Of a DNA stretch of 64,000 bases, positions 25,380 through 34,981 are shown piece after piece (positions within the stretch are counted from its first letter, which is position 1; each line of letters starts with the position of its first letter). The DNA lies in contig NZ_CP102480.1 in assembly GCF_024662015.1 (NCBI RefSeq), positions 2,700,501-2,764,500 of the forward strand, given 5' to 3'. Origin of the DNA: Nisaea acidiphila (GTDB taxonomy: Bacteria; Pseudomonadota; Alphaproteobacteria; Thalassobaculales; Thalassobaculaceae). Under the pieces are notes generated by a model. That model was not told the origin of the DNA. It did not search any database and worked only from the letters and a program-made list of their open reading frames with translations. The translations under genes were made by a program, and so were the position numbers.

Positions 25380-26888
25380 ATGGATGTGTCGATCCTTGGC
25401 ATTCTTGCCGACGCGTTCGGCACCGCTTTGCTGCCCGCGAACCTTCTTGCCGTCGCGCTCGGGGTCGGGGCAGGCGTGATACTCGGTGCCATTCCGGGAC
25501 TCTCCGGAACCATGGCGATCGCCTTGATGATCCCGCTTACCTTCCACTGGTCCCCGTTGTTCTCGATCTCGATCCTGATGGGCTGCTGGAAAGGCAGCGT
25601 CTTCGGCGGCTCGATATCAGCGATCCTTCTGAATACGCCCGGCACGCCGGAAGCGGCGCCGACGGCGGCGGACGGATATCCGCTCGCCCGCCAGGGCAAG
25701 GCCATGCAGGCCATGACCATGGCCCTGGTCGCTTCCGTTTTCGGCGCGCTCTTCTCGGATGGCCTGCTCTTCATCGGAGCGCCCGCGATTTCCGAGCTGG
25801 CGGTGAAGTTCGGTCCGGCGGACCTGACTTCGCTTATCCTGATGTCGCTGGTGATCGTCGCCGGAACCGGTAGCCAGTCCATCCTGAAAGGCCTGATCGC
25901 GACCGCGATCGGCCTGGTTCTCGGATCGATCGGACTCGATCCGATGACCGCCGAGCGCCGCCTTACGCTCGGCATCCACGATCTGGACCAGGGCCTCGAC
26001 CTGCTTGCGATGACGATCGGGCTGCTGGTCATGTCCGAGGTCTTCGTGCAGTTCCGCGAGGTGCTTGCCGAGCGCGGCTCGGCGGCGGCGCCGGTGCCGA
26101 CGCGTTTCGGCGGAGCGTGGCTGTCGTTCCGCGACATCAGGAGATCGGCCGGCGTCATTTTCCGCTCCAGCATCATCGGCTCGATCTGCGGCGCGCTGCC
26201 CGGTGTCGGCAGCATTACCGCAGCCTTCATGGGATACGATCAGGCACGGGTCACCTCCGGACATCCCGAGACTTTCGGCAAAGGCGAGCTCAAGGGCGTC
26301 GCGGCGGCGGAATCGGCGAACAACGCGGTCTGCGGCACGGCTCTTGTCCCGATGATCACTCTAGGCATTCCGGGATCGCTCTCGGTCGCGATCATCATGG
26401 GCGCGTTCATGATCCACGGGCTCGCCCCCGGACCGCTGCTGATGACCGAGGAGCCGGAATTCGTCTATGCGCTGTTCGCGCTGCTGCTGATCTCAGACAT
26501 TTTCCTGCTTCTGATCCCCCTGCCGCTGCTGCCGCTCGCGGCTCGTCTCGGATCGCTTCCCAGGGCATTGCTGTTGCCGCCGATCGCGTTCTTCTGTCTC
26601 GTCGGAGCTTACAGCACCAACCAGAGTATCTTCGACGTGAAGGTCATGGTCGTGTTCGCGGTAATCGGGTATTTCTTCAAGCGTTGGGGAATCAGTCCGG
26701 CCGCCCTGCTTATCGCTTTCATCCTCGGACCGCTGGCGGAGGGGAACCTGCGCCTGGCCCTGACACTTTCTGCCGGCGACGCCACGGTTTTCCTTACGCG
26801 TCCTTTCAGTGCCCTTTTCCTGGCGATCGGTGCGGCGTCGCTGATCTGGATGAGTGTGGGGCGTCGGCGTTATGTTGAAGCCGGGTAG
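25380..26888 (+). CDS. tctA: tripartite tricarboxylate transporter large permease (TctA)
   Basis: A 502-residue permease with about twelve membrane segments. Signature stretches include GAIPGLSGTMAIALMIPLTF, GSISAILLNTPGTPEAAPTAADGYP, GALPGVGSITAAFMGYD, ESANNAVCGTALVPMITLGIPGS and FILGPLAEGNLR. It carries solutes delivered by TctC, driven by the ion gradient. gntR begins 40 bp after its stop. Confidence 0.95.
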   Translation: MDVSILGILADAFGTALLPANLLAVALGVGAGVILGAIPGLSGTMAIALMIPLTFHWSPLFSISILMGCWKGSVFGGSISAILLNTPGTPEAAPTAADGYPLARQGKAMQAMTMALVASVFGALFSDGLLFIGAPAISELAVKFGPADLTSLILMSLVIVAGTGSQSILKGLIATAIGLVLGSIGLDPMTAERRLTLGIHDLDQGLDLLAMTIGLLVMSEVFVQFREVLAERGSAAAPVPTRFGGAWLSFRDIRRSAGVIFRSSIIGSICGALPGVGSITAAFMGYDQARVTSGHPETFGKGELKGVAAAESANNAVCGTALVPMITLGIPGSLSVAIIMGAFMIHGLAPGPLLMTEEPEFVYALFALLLISDIFLLLIPLPLLPLAARLGSLPRALLLPPIAFFCLVGAYSTNQSIFDVKVMVVFAVIGYFFKRWGISPAALLIAFILGPLAEGNLRLALTLSAGDATVFLTRPFSALFLAIGAASLIWMSVGRRRYVEAG

Positions 26889-26928
26889 GGCGTCGCGAGA
26901 ACGGCCACCGGGGAGAAAAGCCGAGAGA

Positions 26929-27660
26929 ATGGCAGTGACGAGAGTGGGTGACGTCAAACTTTACGGGCTGGTCTGCGACGGGCTTCGTCGGCAGATCCGT
27001 TCCGGGATGCTCAAGCGGGGCGACAGGCTCCCCTCTCTCGAGCAACTTGCGGTCGATTTCGGGGTTTCGCTGATCACCGTGCGCAAGGCGGTGGAGATTC
27101 TTGAAGACGAACGTCTTCTCGAACGGCAGCAAGGACGCGGCACCTTCGTCGCCGACACGGGCAACGCAAGGGAGTGGCTGCGCCTCAGCACGACCTGGTC
27201 GGACCTGATGCAGGGCTACGCGGACACGCGCGGGACGATGGAAAACGAGGTCCTGCTCCTGCGTGAAGACCAACACCCGGTGTTCCGGGACAGGTCAGCG
27301 GGCGATCTCGCGGAAAATTATGTCTTCATGCGGCGGCGTCACTTCGTCGAGGGACTGGCCTACGCCTATACCGACCTCTATCTAGATCAGGATCTCTATC
27401 GCCGTGCGCCGGAGGCGTTCCGAAACGATATGGTGCTGCGCGTGCTCGGCGGCCTGGATGGCTTCGAGATCGGCGAGGCAACCCAGAGCGTGACGATCGG
27501 GAGCGCGGGGCCGGAGACAGCGGACATCCTGAACCTCATCGTGGGCGCGCCGGTCGGAGAACTGTTGCGCGAGGTGATCGGCGTCGATGGCCGGCTGGTC
27601 TATCACGGCGAGGTGGTCTATCGCGGGGACCTCGTCAGGATCGACACCCGCCTGATCTGA
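26929..27660 (+). CDS. GntR-family (HutC/UTRA) transcriptional regulator, probable local regulator of tctCBA
   Basis: A 243-residue regulator with an N-terminal winged helix (LVCDGLRRQIRSGMLKRGDRLPSLEQLAVDFGVSLITVRKAVEILEDE, residues about 14-60) and a C-terminal UTRA ligand domain (about 95-240). The ATG at 26929 follows CGAGAGA; the frame is open upstream inside tctA but the family start fits here. Being the last gene after tctA, it likely senses the imported compound or a product and binds the CATAAT-type sites at 23844. Confidence 0.88.
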   Translation: MAVTRVGDVKLYGLVCDGLRRQIRSGMLKRGDRLPSLEQLAVDFGVSLITVRKAVEILEDERLLERQQGRGTFVADTGNAREWLRLSTTWSDLMQGYADTRGTMENEVLLLREDQHPVFRDRSAGDLAENYVFMRRRHFVEGLAYAYTDLYLDQDLYRRAPEAFRNDMVLRVLGGLDGFEIGEATQSVTIGSAGPETADILNLIVGAPVGELLREVIGVDGRLVYHGEVVYRGDLVRIDTRLI

Positions 27661-27679
27661 AACGGCGGGCCGCTGTTTC

Positions 27680-28267
27680 CTAACCGAGCAGCCGCGCCAC
27701 CTCGGCGCGGAGATGCGGCAGGATTTCCGCCTCGATCCAGGGATTCCTCTTCAGGATATTGCCGCTGCGCCAGCTCGGATGCGGCAGCGGCAGGTAGCGC
27801 GGGCCGTACTCCCGCCAAGCCCGTACCGTTTCCGTCAGCGTCTTCTTCCGTGCTTTGCCGAGGTAATGCGCCTGGGCGTACATGCCCGCCAGCACCACCA
27901 GCTCGATACTGGGCATATGGGCGAGCAGCGGATCGTGCCATTTCCTGGCGCATTCCGGCCGCGGCGGCGCGTCTCCGCCGTTCGGCAGGACCCCCGGATA
28001 GCAGAACCCCATCGGCATGATGGCGAGGCGTTCGGAGGTGTAGAAGGTCTCCCGATCGAGCCCGAGCCAGTCGCGCAGCCGGTCGCCGGAGCGGTCGTTC
28101 CAGGGAATGCCGCTCTCGTGCACCTTGGTGCCCGGTGCCTGCCCGACGATGAGGATGCGCGCCTCGGGCCGCGGGACGACGACCGGGCGGGGGCCGAGCG
28201 GCAGGTGTTGCTCGCAGATCCGGCAGGCCGCGATCCGCTCTCTCAGGGCGGGCAGGTCCTCAGGCAC
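27680..28267 (-). CDS. uracil-DNA glycosylase-family protein
   Basis: A 195-residue protein starting at GTG 28267, which overlaps the stop of the DUF2937 gene (GTGCCTGA), implying coupling. Glycosylase motifs are GQAPGTKVHESGIPWND (motif A) and LPLPHPSWR (motif B). Cysteines in CRIC, GFCYPG and PECARKW could ligate an Fe-S cluster as in family 4/5 enzymes. Motif A ends in ND where family 4 enzymes usually differ, so the catalytic class is uncertain; many such COG1573-like proteins are untested. It ends the long nucleoside salvage operon on the minus strand and converges on gntR. Confidence 0.82.
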   Translation of the reverse strand: MPEDLPALRERIAACRICEQHLPLGPRPVVVPRPEARILIVGQAPGTKVHESGIPWNDRSGDRLRDWLGLDRETFYTSERLAIMPMGFCYPGVLPNGGDAPPRPECARKWHDPLLAHMPSIELVVLAGMYAQAHYLGKARKKTLTETVRAWREYGPRYLPLPHPSWRSGNILKRNPWIEAEILPHLRAEVARLLG

Positions 28268-28778
28268 GGCGGAACCGGTTCTTCTCCTTCGGCGGGCGGC
28301 GGAACAGGGCCCGCCAGAGCAGTGCGAGCAGCGCGTGGAGGATCCAGCCGGCAAGGATGCCGGCAATGCCGAAGCGGATATCGAGGGTCAGCGTCGGCCG
28401 GAAAGAGGACCAGGTGGCCTCGGCGATGCCGGTCTCGAGATGGGTGAAGGCGACCCAGGGCCGGAGGAGATAGGGCGCAGCGCCCAGAGCGGCATAGGCT
28501 TCGTCGAGCCGTTCCGCCCGGTCGCGCCGTTGCAGCATGCGCTCGGCTCCGGCCTGCACCGCCTGGTCTTCCGAGGCGCGGTAGCGCTCGGCGAAACCTT
28601 CCAGAGTCAGACCAAAAGCCTTGGCTTCGGCGACATCCTGCCGGTGCGCGGCCTGCGCCTCGTCGCGCGCGCCGCCGAGCCGTTGCTCGTATTCCTGCAC
28701 GAGCTGCGGCAATTGCGAGCCGCCGACGGCGCCGCAGGCGATCATGGCGATGAGAAAAAGGTCTCGAAACATCTTCAT
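28260..28778 (-). CDS. DUF2937 family membrane protein
   Basis: A 172-residue protein with an N-terminal hydrophobic segment (FRDLFLIAMIACGAVGGSQL), a central charged, helical stretch likely facing the periplasm (LVQEYEQRLGGARDEAQAAH...), and a C-terminal membrane helix (GIAGILAGWILHALLALLWRALF) followed by a basic tail. This matches DUF2937, whose function is unknown. It lies between deoB (11-bp gap) and the UDG-family gene (8-bp overlap). Confidence 0.8.
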   Translation of the reverse strand: MKMFRDLFLIAMIACGAVGGSQLPQLVQEYEQRLGGARDEAQAAHRQDVAEAKAFGLTLEGFAERYRASEDQAVQAGAERMLQRRDRAERLDEAYAALGAAPYLLRPWVAFTHLETGIAEATWSSFRPTLTLDIRFGIAGILAGWILHALLALLWRALFRRPPKEKNRFRRA

Positions 28779-28789
28779 CGCCGTCCCCC

Positions 28790-30013
28790 TCAGGCCGCTT
28801 TCAGGAAGGACCGGCCGTGCGGCATGTCGGATATCCCGAGATGCCGGGCCAGGCTCTGGCCGACATCGGCGAAGCTGGCGAGATGGCCGACCGGGCCGGC
28901 AGGCTTCGCGCCGCCGAGCAGCAGCACGGGCACGTTCTCGCGGGTATGGTCGCTGCCTTTCCAGGTCGGATCGCAGCCATGGTCGGCGGTGATCGCGGCG
29001 AGGTCGCCGGGCCCAAGGAGCGCTTCGAATTCCGGCAGGCGGCGGTCGAACTGTTCCAGCGCCGCGGCATAGCCCGCCGGGTCGCGGCGATGGCCAAAAT
29101 GCACGTCGAAATCGACGAAATTCACCACCATCAGTGCGCCGTCTCCCGCGCTTTTCGTCTCATCGAGCATGAGGTCGAACATCGCGTCATTGTCCGGCGC
29201 CTTCACCTCGCGGCCGGTGCCGTCATGGGCGAAGATATCGCCGATCTTGCCGACGGAGATCACCGGTCCGCCGCGATCCGCGTGGCGGCGGAGCAGGGTT
29301 GGCTCCGGCGGCAGAACGGAATAGTCCCGCCGGTTCGCCGTCCGCTTGAACGTTTCCTGTGTGTCGCCGACGAAGGGCCGGGCGATAACCCGGCCGATAT
29401 TCAGCGGATCGACGAGTTCGCGCGCGGTCTCGCAGAGCTTCAGAAGCCGTTCCAGGCCGAAATGCTCCTCGTGCGCGGCGATCTGCAACACGCTGTCTGC
29501 CGAGGTATAGACGATCGGCTTGCCGGTGCGGATATGCTCTTCGCCGAGTTCCTGGATGATGACGGTGCCGCTCGCGTGGCGGTCGCCGAGCCAGCCCGGT
29601 AGGTCGCCGGCCGCGACCAGGCTCTCCATCAGGTCGCGCGGGAAGCAGGGTTCGGTCTCGGGGAAATAGCCCCAGTCGAACGAGACCGGCACGCCGCTGA
29701 GCTCCCAGTGTCCGCTCGGCGTGTCCTTGCCGTTGCTGGTCTCCGAAGCGTAGCCCCAGGCCGCGTCCTTTGCCGCACGTGAGAGGCCCGGGGGCAGGCG
29801 TCCGGTGCTCGCCTCGGCAGCGCTGCCGAGGCCGAGGCGGCAGAGGTTGGGGAGACGCAGCGGCCCGTTCCGTTCCGTATTGTCGGCGTGCCCGGAAGCG
29901 CAGGCCTCTGCGATATGCCCCACCGTGTCCGATCCCGTGTCGCCGAAAGCGGCGGCGTCGGGGGCACCGCCGATGCCGACGGAGTCGAGCACGATGAGGA
30001 AGGCGCGTCTCAT
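28790..30013 (-). CDS. deoB: phosphopentomutase
   Basis: A 407-residue alkaline-phosphatase-superfamily enzyme converting (deoxy)ribose-1-phosphate to the 5-phosphate. Motifs are [26 protein letters not shown] (metal site), [12 protein letters not shown] with the phosphorylated Thr, [29 protein letters not shown] and [18 protein letters not shown]. The start overlaps the deoA stop by 4 bp (ATGA). It links the nucleoside phosphorylases of this operon to DeoC. Confidence 0.97.
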   Translation of the reverse strand: MRRAFLIVLDSVGIGGAPDAAAFGDTGSDTVGHIAEACASGHADNTERNGPLRLPNLCRLGLGSAAEASTGRLPPGLSRAAKDAAWGYASETSNGKDTPSGHWELSGVPVSFDWGYFPETEPCFPRDLMESLVAAGDLPGWLGDRHASGTVIIQELGEEHIRTGKPIVYTSADSVLQIAAHEEHFGLERLLKLCETARELVDPLNIGRVIARPFVGDTQETFKRTANRRDYSVLPPEPTLLRRHADRGGPVISVGKIGDIFAHDGTGREVKAPDNDAMFDLMLDETKSAGDGALMVVNFVDFDVHFGHRRDPAGYAAALEQFDRRLPEFEALLGPGDLAAITADHGCDPTWKGSDHTRENVPVLLLGGAKPAGPVGHLASFADVGQSLARHLGISDMPHGRSFLKAA

Positions 30014-31323
30014 CCGGTCACCGTTTCCACGACGACTGGGCCGGGTTCCGGTGCGTCGCCGACGGCGAAGGCCTGTTTGAGCGTTTCCGCTGCCTTCGCC
30101 GCGTCCGCTTCGCTCTTCGCATGAACGAGGGCCAGCGGACGCTCAGGGCCGACTTCATCGCCGAGCCCGGCAATCTCGGTCAGTCCGACGGAGTGGTCGA
30201 TCCTGTCTTCGGCGCGGCGCCGTCCGCCGCCAAGTTCGACCACGGCAAGGCCGACCTTCCGCGTGTCGATCCTGGCGACAGTTCCTGTCTCGTCCGGAAG
30301 GGCGGCCAGCGTTATCGGGGCGGATCTGAGGGCCGAGGTTTCGCGCAGCAGGTTGGTCGGGCCGCCGAGACCGGAGACCATGCGCTCGAACCGTTCCGCC
30401 GCCGCGCCGGAGGCGAGGGTACGGAGCAGGGCGGCGCGGGCGATGTCCCGGTCCGCCGCGAGTCCGCCGGTGACAAGCATCTCGGCGCCGAGTGCGATCA
30501 CCACTTCGTGCAGCCGCTCGTCGCGGCGCTCGCCGGTTAGGTAATCGACGACCTCGCCGATCTCGACCGCATTGCCCGCCGAATGGCCGAGCACCTGGTT
30601 CATGTCGGTGATCAGCGCCGTCGTTGGCAGCCCGGCGCCGTTCGCAACGTCGACGATGGAGCGGGCCAGGGCGCGGGAATCGTCCAGATTGGACATGAAG
30701 GCACCGGAGCCTGTCTTCACATCCATCGCGAGACCCTGCAGACCAGCGGCGAGCTTCTTCGAGAGGATGGAGGCGGTGATGAGAGGGATCGACTCGACTG
30801 TCGCAGTGACGTCCCGGACTGCATAGAACCGCCGGTCGGCGGGGGCGAGGTCCTCGGTCTGGCCGATGATGGCGCAGCCGGCCTGGGCGACGATCTGGCG
30901 GAAGCGTTTCACCGTCGGCGCCGTGTCGTATCCGAGGATCGAATCCAGCTTGTCGAGCGTGCCGCCGGTATGTCCGAGGCCGCGCCCCGAAATCATCGGC
31001 ACGAAGCCGCCGGCGGCCGCCACCATCGGCGCCAGCATGATGCTGACCTTGTCGCCGACGCCGCCGGTCGAATGCTTGTCGAGCACAGGGCCGGCCAGCT
31101 CTTCAGCGTCCCAGCTCAACACGTTCCCGCTGTCCCGCATCGCCAGCGTAAGGGCGACGGTTTCTTCGGTTTCCATGCCGTTCAGGAAGGCGGCCATGCC
31201 GAAAGCCGCGATCTGTGCCGGGCTCGCTTCGTCCGTCGACATGCGTTCGACGAAGAGAGATATCTGTTCCGCAGTCAGGGTCTCGCGGTCTCGTTTCCGG
31301 CGGATGATTTCCTGCGTCAGCAT
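30010..31323 (-). CDS. deoA: thymidine phosphorylase
   Basis: A 437-residue enzyme cleaving thymidine with phosphate to thymine and deoxyribose-1-phosphate. ATG 31323 ([12 protein letters not shown]) gives family length. Diagnostic: [14 protein letters not shown] (phosphate loop), [39 protein letters not shown] and a C-terminal pyrimidine nucleoside phosphorylase domain. It sits between deoC (10-bp gap) and deoB (4-bp overlap). Confidence 0.96.
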   Translation of the reverse strand: MLTQEIIRRKRDRETLTAEQISLFVERMSTDEASPAQIAAFGMAAFLNGMETEETVALTLAMRDSGNVLSWDAEELAGPVLDKHSTGGVGDKVSIMLAPMVAAAGGFVPMISGRGLGHTGGTLDKLDSILGYDTAPTVKRFRQIVAQAGCAIIGQTEDLAPADRRFYAVRDVTATVESIPLITASILSKKLAAGLQGLAMDVKTGSGAFMSNLDDSRALARSIVDVANGAGLPTTALITDMNQVLGHSAGNAVEIGEVVDYLTGERRDERLHEVVIALGAEMLVTGGLAADRDIARAALLRTLASGAAAERFERMVSGLGGPTNLLRETSALRSAPITLAALPDETGTVARIDTRKVGLAVVELGGGRRRAEDRIDHSVGLTEIAGLGDEVGPERPLALVHAKSEADAAKAAETLKQAFAVGDAPEPGPVVVETVTG

Positions 31324-31333
31324 GCGTCTGGCC

Positions 31334-32074
31334 TTATCTCTCGCCGTCAAGCGCGGCCAGCAAATCATCAAGCAGGCTGCTGGCTCCGAAGCGGAAGGTC
31401 TCCGGAGTCGCCCAGTCCGGCCCCATAACCTTGTCGGCGAGATGCAGGAAAGCGGCCGCCTGCGCCGACGTGCGAATGCCGCCTGAGGGTTTCAGGCCGA
31501 CCGGTTTTCCGCTCTCGCGGATCGCATCCAGCATGATGTGCGCGGCTTCCAGCGTGGCCGAGATCTTGGTTTTGCCGGTCGACGTCTTGATGAAGTCGGC
31601 TCCGGCCGCGATCGCATCGCGCGCGGATCCGGCGATGGCGTCGTCAGTCTGCAGCCGACCGGTCTCAAGGATCACTTTCAGGTGGGCCCTGTCGCCGCAC
31701 TCTTCCTTGCAGGCCGCGACCAGATCGCGGGCAATTTCCCTGTTGCCGGAGAGCCATGCCTCGTAGGGCCAGACCACATCGACCTCGTCCGCGCCGTCGC
31801 GCACGCATTGATGCGTCGTCTCCACGGCACCGGCGACGTCAGGGCGGCCATGCGGAAAATTGGCGACCGTCGCGACCCGGATGCCGGTGCTTTCCAGCGC
31901 GCTCTTCGCCTGGGCGACGAAGCGCGGCCAGATACAGACGGCGGCGACATTGCCCGCGGGCGTTTCCGCGCGCTGCAGAAGCGCCGCGACGATGTCCGGG
32001 CAATCCTCCTCGCCAAGGCTCGTCAGGTCGAGCATGGAGAGCGCCCGGGCGGCGTCTTTCACCGCGTCACTCAT
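31334..32074 (-). CDS. deoC: deoxyribose-phosphate aldolase
   Basis: A 246-residue class I aldolase splitting deoxyribose-5-phosphate to glyceraldehyde-3-phosphate and acetaldehyde. FIKTSTGK carries the Schiff-base Lys, VGLKPSGGIRT the second conserved Lys, and DEVDVVWPYEAW the acidic proton-relay Asp. The start overlaps the phosphorylase stop by 8 bp (ATGAGTGA), so translation is likely coupled. Confidence 0.95.
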   Translation of the reverse strand: MSDAVKDAARALSMLDLTSLGEEDCPDIVAALLQRAETPAGNVAAVCIWPRFVAQAKSALESTGIRVATVANFPHGRPDVAGAVETTHQCVRDGADEVDVVWPYEAWLSGNREIARDLVAACKEECGDRAHLKVILETGRLQTDDAIAGSARDAIAAGADFIKTSTGKTKISATLEAAHIMLDAIRESGKPVGLKPSGGIRTSAQAAAFLHLADKVMGPDWATPETFRFGASSLLDDLLAALDGER

Positions 32075-32891
32075 GGAACGGGTCCTTCAGGAAATGCAGC
32101 AGCAGCTTGGTCATCGACTCGGCGATCGTCTCCCCCTGCGCCAGGGTGTGCTCATGGTCGAGGATCTCGTTCGCGACCATCCCGGCACCGAAATTGGTTA
32201 TACCCGAAATTGCGGCAACCTTGAGGCCCGCATGGCGCGCGGCCAGCACCTCCGGCACGGTCGACATGCCGACCGCATCTGCGCCGAGCATGCGGAAGGC
32301 GCGGATTTCCGCCGGGGTCTCGAAATTCGGCCCGAGCGCCCAAAGGTAGACCCCTTCGTGCAGAATGACGCCCTCCGCCTCCGCGCTGCGGCGGAGCACC
32401 TCGTGCAGTTCCCGGTCATAGGCCCGCGTCATGTCGAAGAAGCGCGGGCCGAGCGAGGCGTCGTTCGGGCCGATCAGCGGGTTGGCACCGGACCAGTTGA
32501 TATGATCCGTCAGCATCATCAGGCTGCCGGGCGCCATCTCCTCGCGCAGGCTGCCCGCGGCGTTGGTCAGCACCAGCGTGGTGACGCCGAGCGCCTCCAT
32601 GGTGCGCACGGGCAGGACCACATCGGCGAGATCGTGACCCTCGTAGGCGTGAGCGCGGCCCTGCAGGACGAAAACCTGGCGGCCGGAGAGCGTGCCATGC
32701 ACCAGCTTGCCGTGATGGCCGTCGACGCTCGGTTTCGGAAAGCCCGGGATATCTGCAAAGGAGACGCTTGCGGCGTCCTCGACGGCGTCGGCGATCGAGC
32801 CGAGGCCGCTCCCGAGAACCAGGGCGATCTTCGCGTCACGGCCGGGCAAGGCTTTCCGGACCGCTGCGGCAGCATCGTAATAGGGTGTCAC
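32067..32891 (-). CDS. punA: purine-nucleoside phosphorylase (trimeric type)
   Basis: A 274-residue enzyme of the low-molecular-mass trimeric PNP class. GTG 32891 overlaps the TGA of the upstream permease gene (GTGA), and the length then fits the family. Motifs: LVLGSGLGSIAD, QGRAHAYEGHD (phosphate/substrate loop), TNAAGSLRE, GPNFETPAEIRAFRMLGADAVGMSTVPE and SGITNFGAG. It cleaves (deoxy)inosine and guanosine to base and (deoxy)ribose-1-phosphate. Whether it accepts xanthosine is unknown. Confidence 0.95.
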   Translation of the reverse strand: MTPYYDAAAAVRKALPGRDAKIALVLGSGLGSIADAVEDAASVSFADIPGFPKPSVDGHHGKLVHGTLSGRQVFVLQGRAHAYEGHDLADVVLPVRTMEALGVTTLVLTNAAGSLREEMAPGSLMMLTDHINWSGANPLIGPNDASLGPRFFDMTRAYDRELHEVLRRSAEAEGVILHEGVYLWALGPNFETPAEIRAFRMLGADAVGMSTVPEVLAARHAGLKVAAISGITNFGAGMVANEILDHEHTLAQGETIAESMTKLLLHFLKDPFHE

Positions 32892-33865
32892 GTGCGCTCC
32901 TTGACGTAGGGGGTGCCGCTTGCCTTCGGGGCCACCGCTTTGCCGATGAAACCGGCAAGCAGAACCACCGTCAGGATATAGGGAAGTGCCTGAATGAGCT
33001 GTACCGGGAAGACGCCGATCACCGGTAGCTCGACGCCCTGCAGCCTGACGGCAAGCGCGTCGAGAAAGCCGAAGAGCAGGCAGGCGAAGAGCGCCGGCAC
33101 CGGTTTCCATTTGCCGAAGATCATCGCCGCCAGCGCCATGTAGCCCTTGCCCGCCGTCATGTCGCGCACGAAGGCGGCGGAATGAGCGGTGGAAAGATAG
33201 GCGCCGGCGATACCGCACAGCAGACCCGCGATGGCCATTGCGCTGTAGCGCAGCCCGGTGACGCTGATCCCGGCCGTGTCGACCGCTGCCGGGTTCTCGC
33301 CGACGGCGCGGAGCCGGAGACCGAAGCGCGTGCGGTAGACCACCCACCAGGTGAGCGGGACCACCGCGAGGGCCAGATAGACGAGGAAGTTGTGGCCGCT
33401 GATCACCTCGTAATAGAGCGGGCCAAGGACCGGGATGCCGCGCAGGGCCTCGGCGAGCGGCAGGGCATGCTCGGTGAAGCGAAATTCGGCATCGAGCGTC
33501 GGCGTGCGGCCGCCCTGATGGAACCAGGCGATGCCGAGCACCACGGTCAGGCCGGAGGCGATGACGTTCACCGCGACGCCGCTGACCACCTGGTTGCCCC
33601 GGTGAGTGATACAGGCGAAACCGTGCAGCAAAGCAAGCGCAACGGAAACGAGGATGGCGACGACCAGTCCGAGCCAGGCCGACCCGGTCACGGCGGCGGT
33701 CGCGGCGGCGGCGAAGGCGGCCGCCAGCATCTTGCCTTCGAGACCGATATCGATCACCCCGGAGCGTTCGGCGAAAAGGCCGGCCATCGACGCGAGGATC
33801 AGCGGCGTCGCGACCCGGAGCGTGGCGTCCAGTGTGAGCAGGACGAGAAGATAGGATTCCGCCAT
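32888..33865 (-). CDS. nucleoside ABC transporter permease 2 (BMP-type system)
   Basis: A 325-residue permease with eight or more membrane helices. AESYLLVLLTLDATLRVATPLILASMAGLFAERSGVIDIGLEGKML at the N-terminus is the hallmark of the RbsC-like permeases of Bmp/NupOPQ systems. It is one base away from permease 1 and overlaps punA by 4 bp. It imports nucleosides delivered by the BMP binding protein at 36586. Confidence 0.93.
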   Translation of the reverse strand: MAESYLLVLLTLDATLRVATPLILASMAGLFAERSGVIDIGLEGKMLAAAFAAAATAAVTGSAWLGLVVAILVSVALALLHGFACITHRGNQVVSGVAVNVIASGLTVVLGIAWFHQGGRTPTLDAEFRFTEHALPLAEALRGIPVLGPLYYEVISGHNFLVYLALAVVPLTWWVVYRTRFGLRLRAVGENPAAVDTAGISVTGLRYSAMAIAGLLCGIAGAYLSTAHSAAFVRDMTAGKGYMALAAMIFGKWKPVPALFACLLFGFLDALAVRLQGVELPVIGVFPVQLIQALPYILTVVLLAGFIGKAVAPKASGTPYVKERT

Positions 33866-34981
33866 CTAACCCTCCTGGCCCCGCGCCGCTGCGAAGCGGC
33901 CGGCCAGCCGCGCCACCATCGGGTTGAACATGTAGGCGAGCGCGCCCGAGAAGAGGATGATCAGGCCCTGGATCACCACCACCATGTCGCGCGTGATCTG
34001 TTCGAACTCGAAATCGAGCTCGGCGCCGCCCTGGTAAAGAGCGCCGAAGAGCAGGCTGGCGAGCACGATACCGAAAGGATGGTTGCGTCCCATCAGCGAG
34101 ACCGCGATTCCGGTGAAGCCGTAACCCGCCGTGAAGTTCAGCAGCAGCTTGTGCTGCACGCCCATGATCTCGTTGATCCCTACCATTCCGGCGAGCGCTC
34201 CGGAGAGCGCCATGGTGAGGAACACGGTTTTCTTCGGATCGATCCCGGCATAGACAGCCGCGGTCTCGTTGCGTCCGACGGTGCGGATCGCGTACCCCCA
34301 GCGGGTGCGCCAGATGAAGATCGCCACCAGACCGGAGGCGAGGAGTGCGATCAGGAAAGAGAAGTTTAGAGGCGAGCGGGAGAAGTCGATCCCGAGCGCG
34401 GCAAACATCTCGTGCCCCAGAGGCAGCCAGGCGCTCTCGGCGAATTCCCGGCTTTCCGGCGACATCTGGCCCGGCTTGATCAGCACGTTCACCATCAGAT
34501 GCACCATCAGCGCCGAGGCGATGAAATTGAACATGATGGTGGTGATGACGATGTGGCTGCCGCGATAGGCTTGCAGCCAGCCGGGAACCGCCGCCCAGGC
34601 ACCGCCGAAAAGCGCGGCGGCGACGATCGCCAGCGGCAGGATCGCGTACCAGGGCAGCCAGCGGTCGAGGGCGAGAATCAGCAGCCCGACGCCGAGCCCG
34701 CCGATATAGGCTTGGCCCTCGCCGCCGATATTGAAGAGACCGGCATGGAAGGCGACCGCGACCGCGAGCCCGGTGAAGATGAAGTTGGTTGTATAATAAA
34801 GCGTGTAGCCGATCGCCTCGTCATATCCGAACGCCCCGTAGAGCATGACGTCGAGGGCCTCGATGGGATCCTCCCCGAGGGAAAGAATGACCAGCGCGGA
34901 GACCGCCAGGGCGGCAAGGATGTTGAGTGCCGGGATGACGCCGATATCGACCCAGCGCGGCAATTTGATCGGCTGGCTCAT
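33866..34981 (-). CDS. nucleoside ABC transporter permease 1 (BMP-type system)
   Basis: A 371-residue permease; ATG 34981 overlaps the ATPase stop (ATGA). Family-like stretches are NFIFTGLAVAVAFHAGLFNIGGEGQAYIGGLG, IVITTIMFNFIAS and GRNETAAVYAGID. It is the larger of the two RbsC-like subunits, with a longer N-terminal segment, as in NupP/YufP. About ten membrane helices are visible. Confidence 0.93.
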   Translation of the reverse strand: MSQPIKLPRWVDIGVIPALNILAALAVSALVILSLGEDPIEALDVMLYGAFGYDEAIGYTLYYTTNFIFTGLAVAVAFHAGLFNIGGEGQAYIGGLGVGLLILALDRWLPWYAILPLAIVAAALFGGAWAAVPGWLQAYRGSHIVITTIMFNFIASALMVHLMVNVLIKPGQMSPESREFAESAWLPLGHEMFAALGIDFSRSPLNFSFLIALLASGLVAIFIWRTRWGYAIRTVGRNETAAVYAGIDPKKTVFLTMALSGALAGMVGINEIMGVQHKLLLNFTAGYGFTGIAVSLMGRNHPFGIVLASLLFGALYQGGAELDFEFEQITRDMVVVIQGLIILFSGALAYMFNPMVARLAGRFAAARGQEG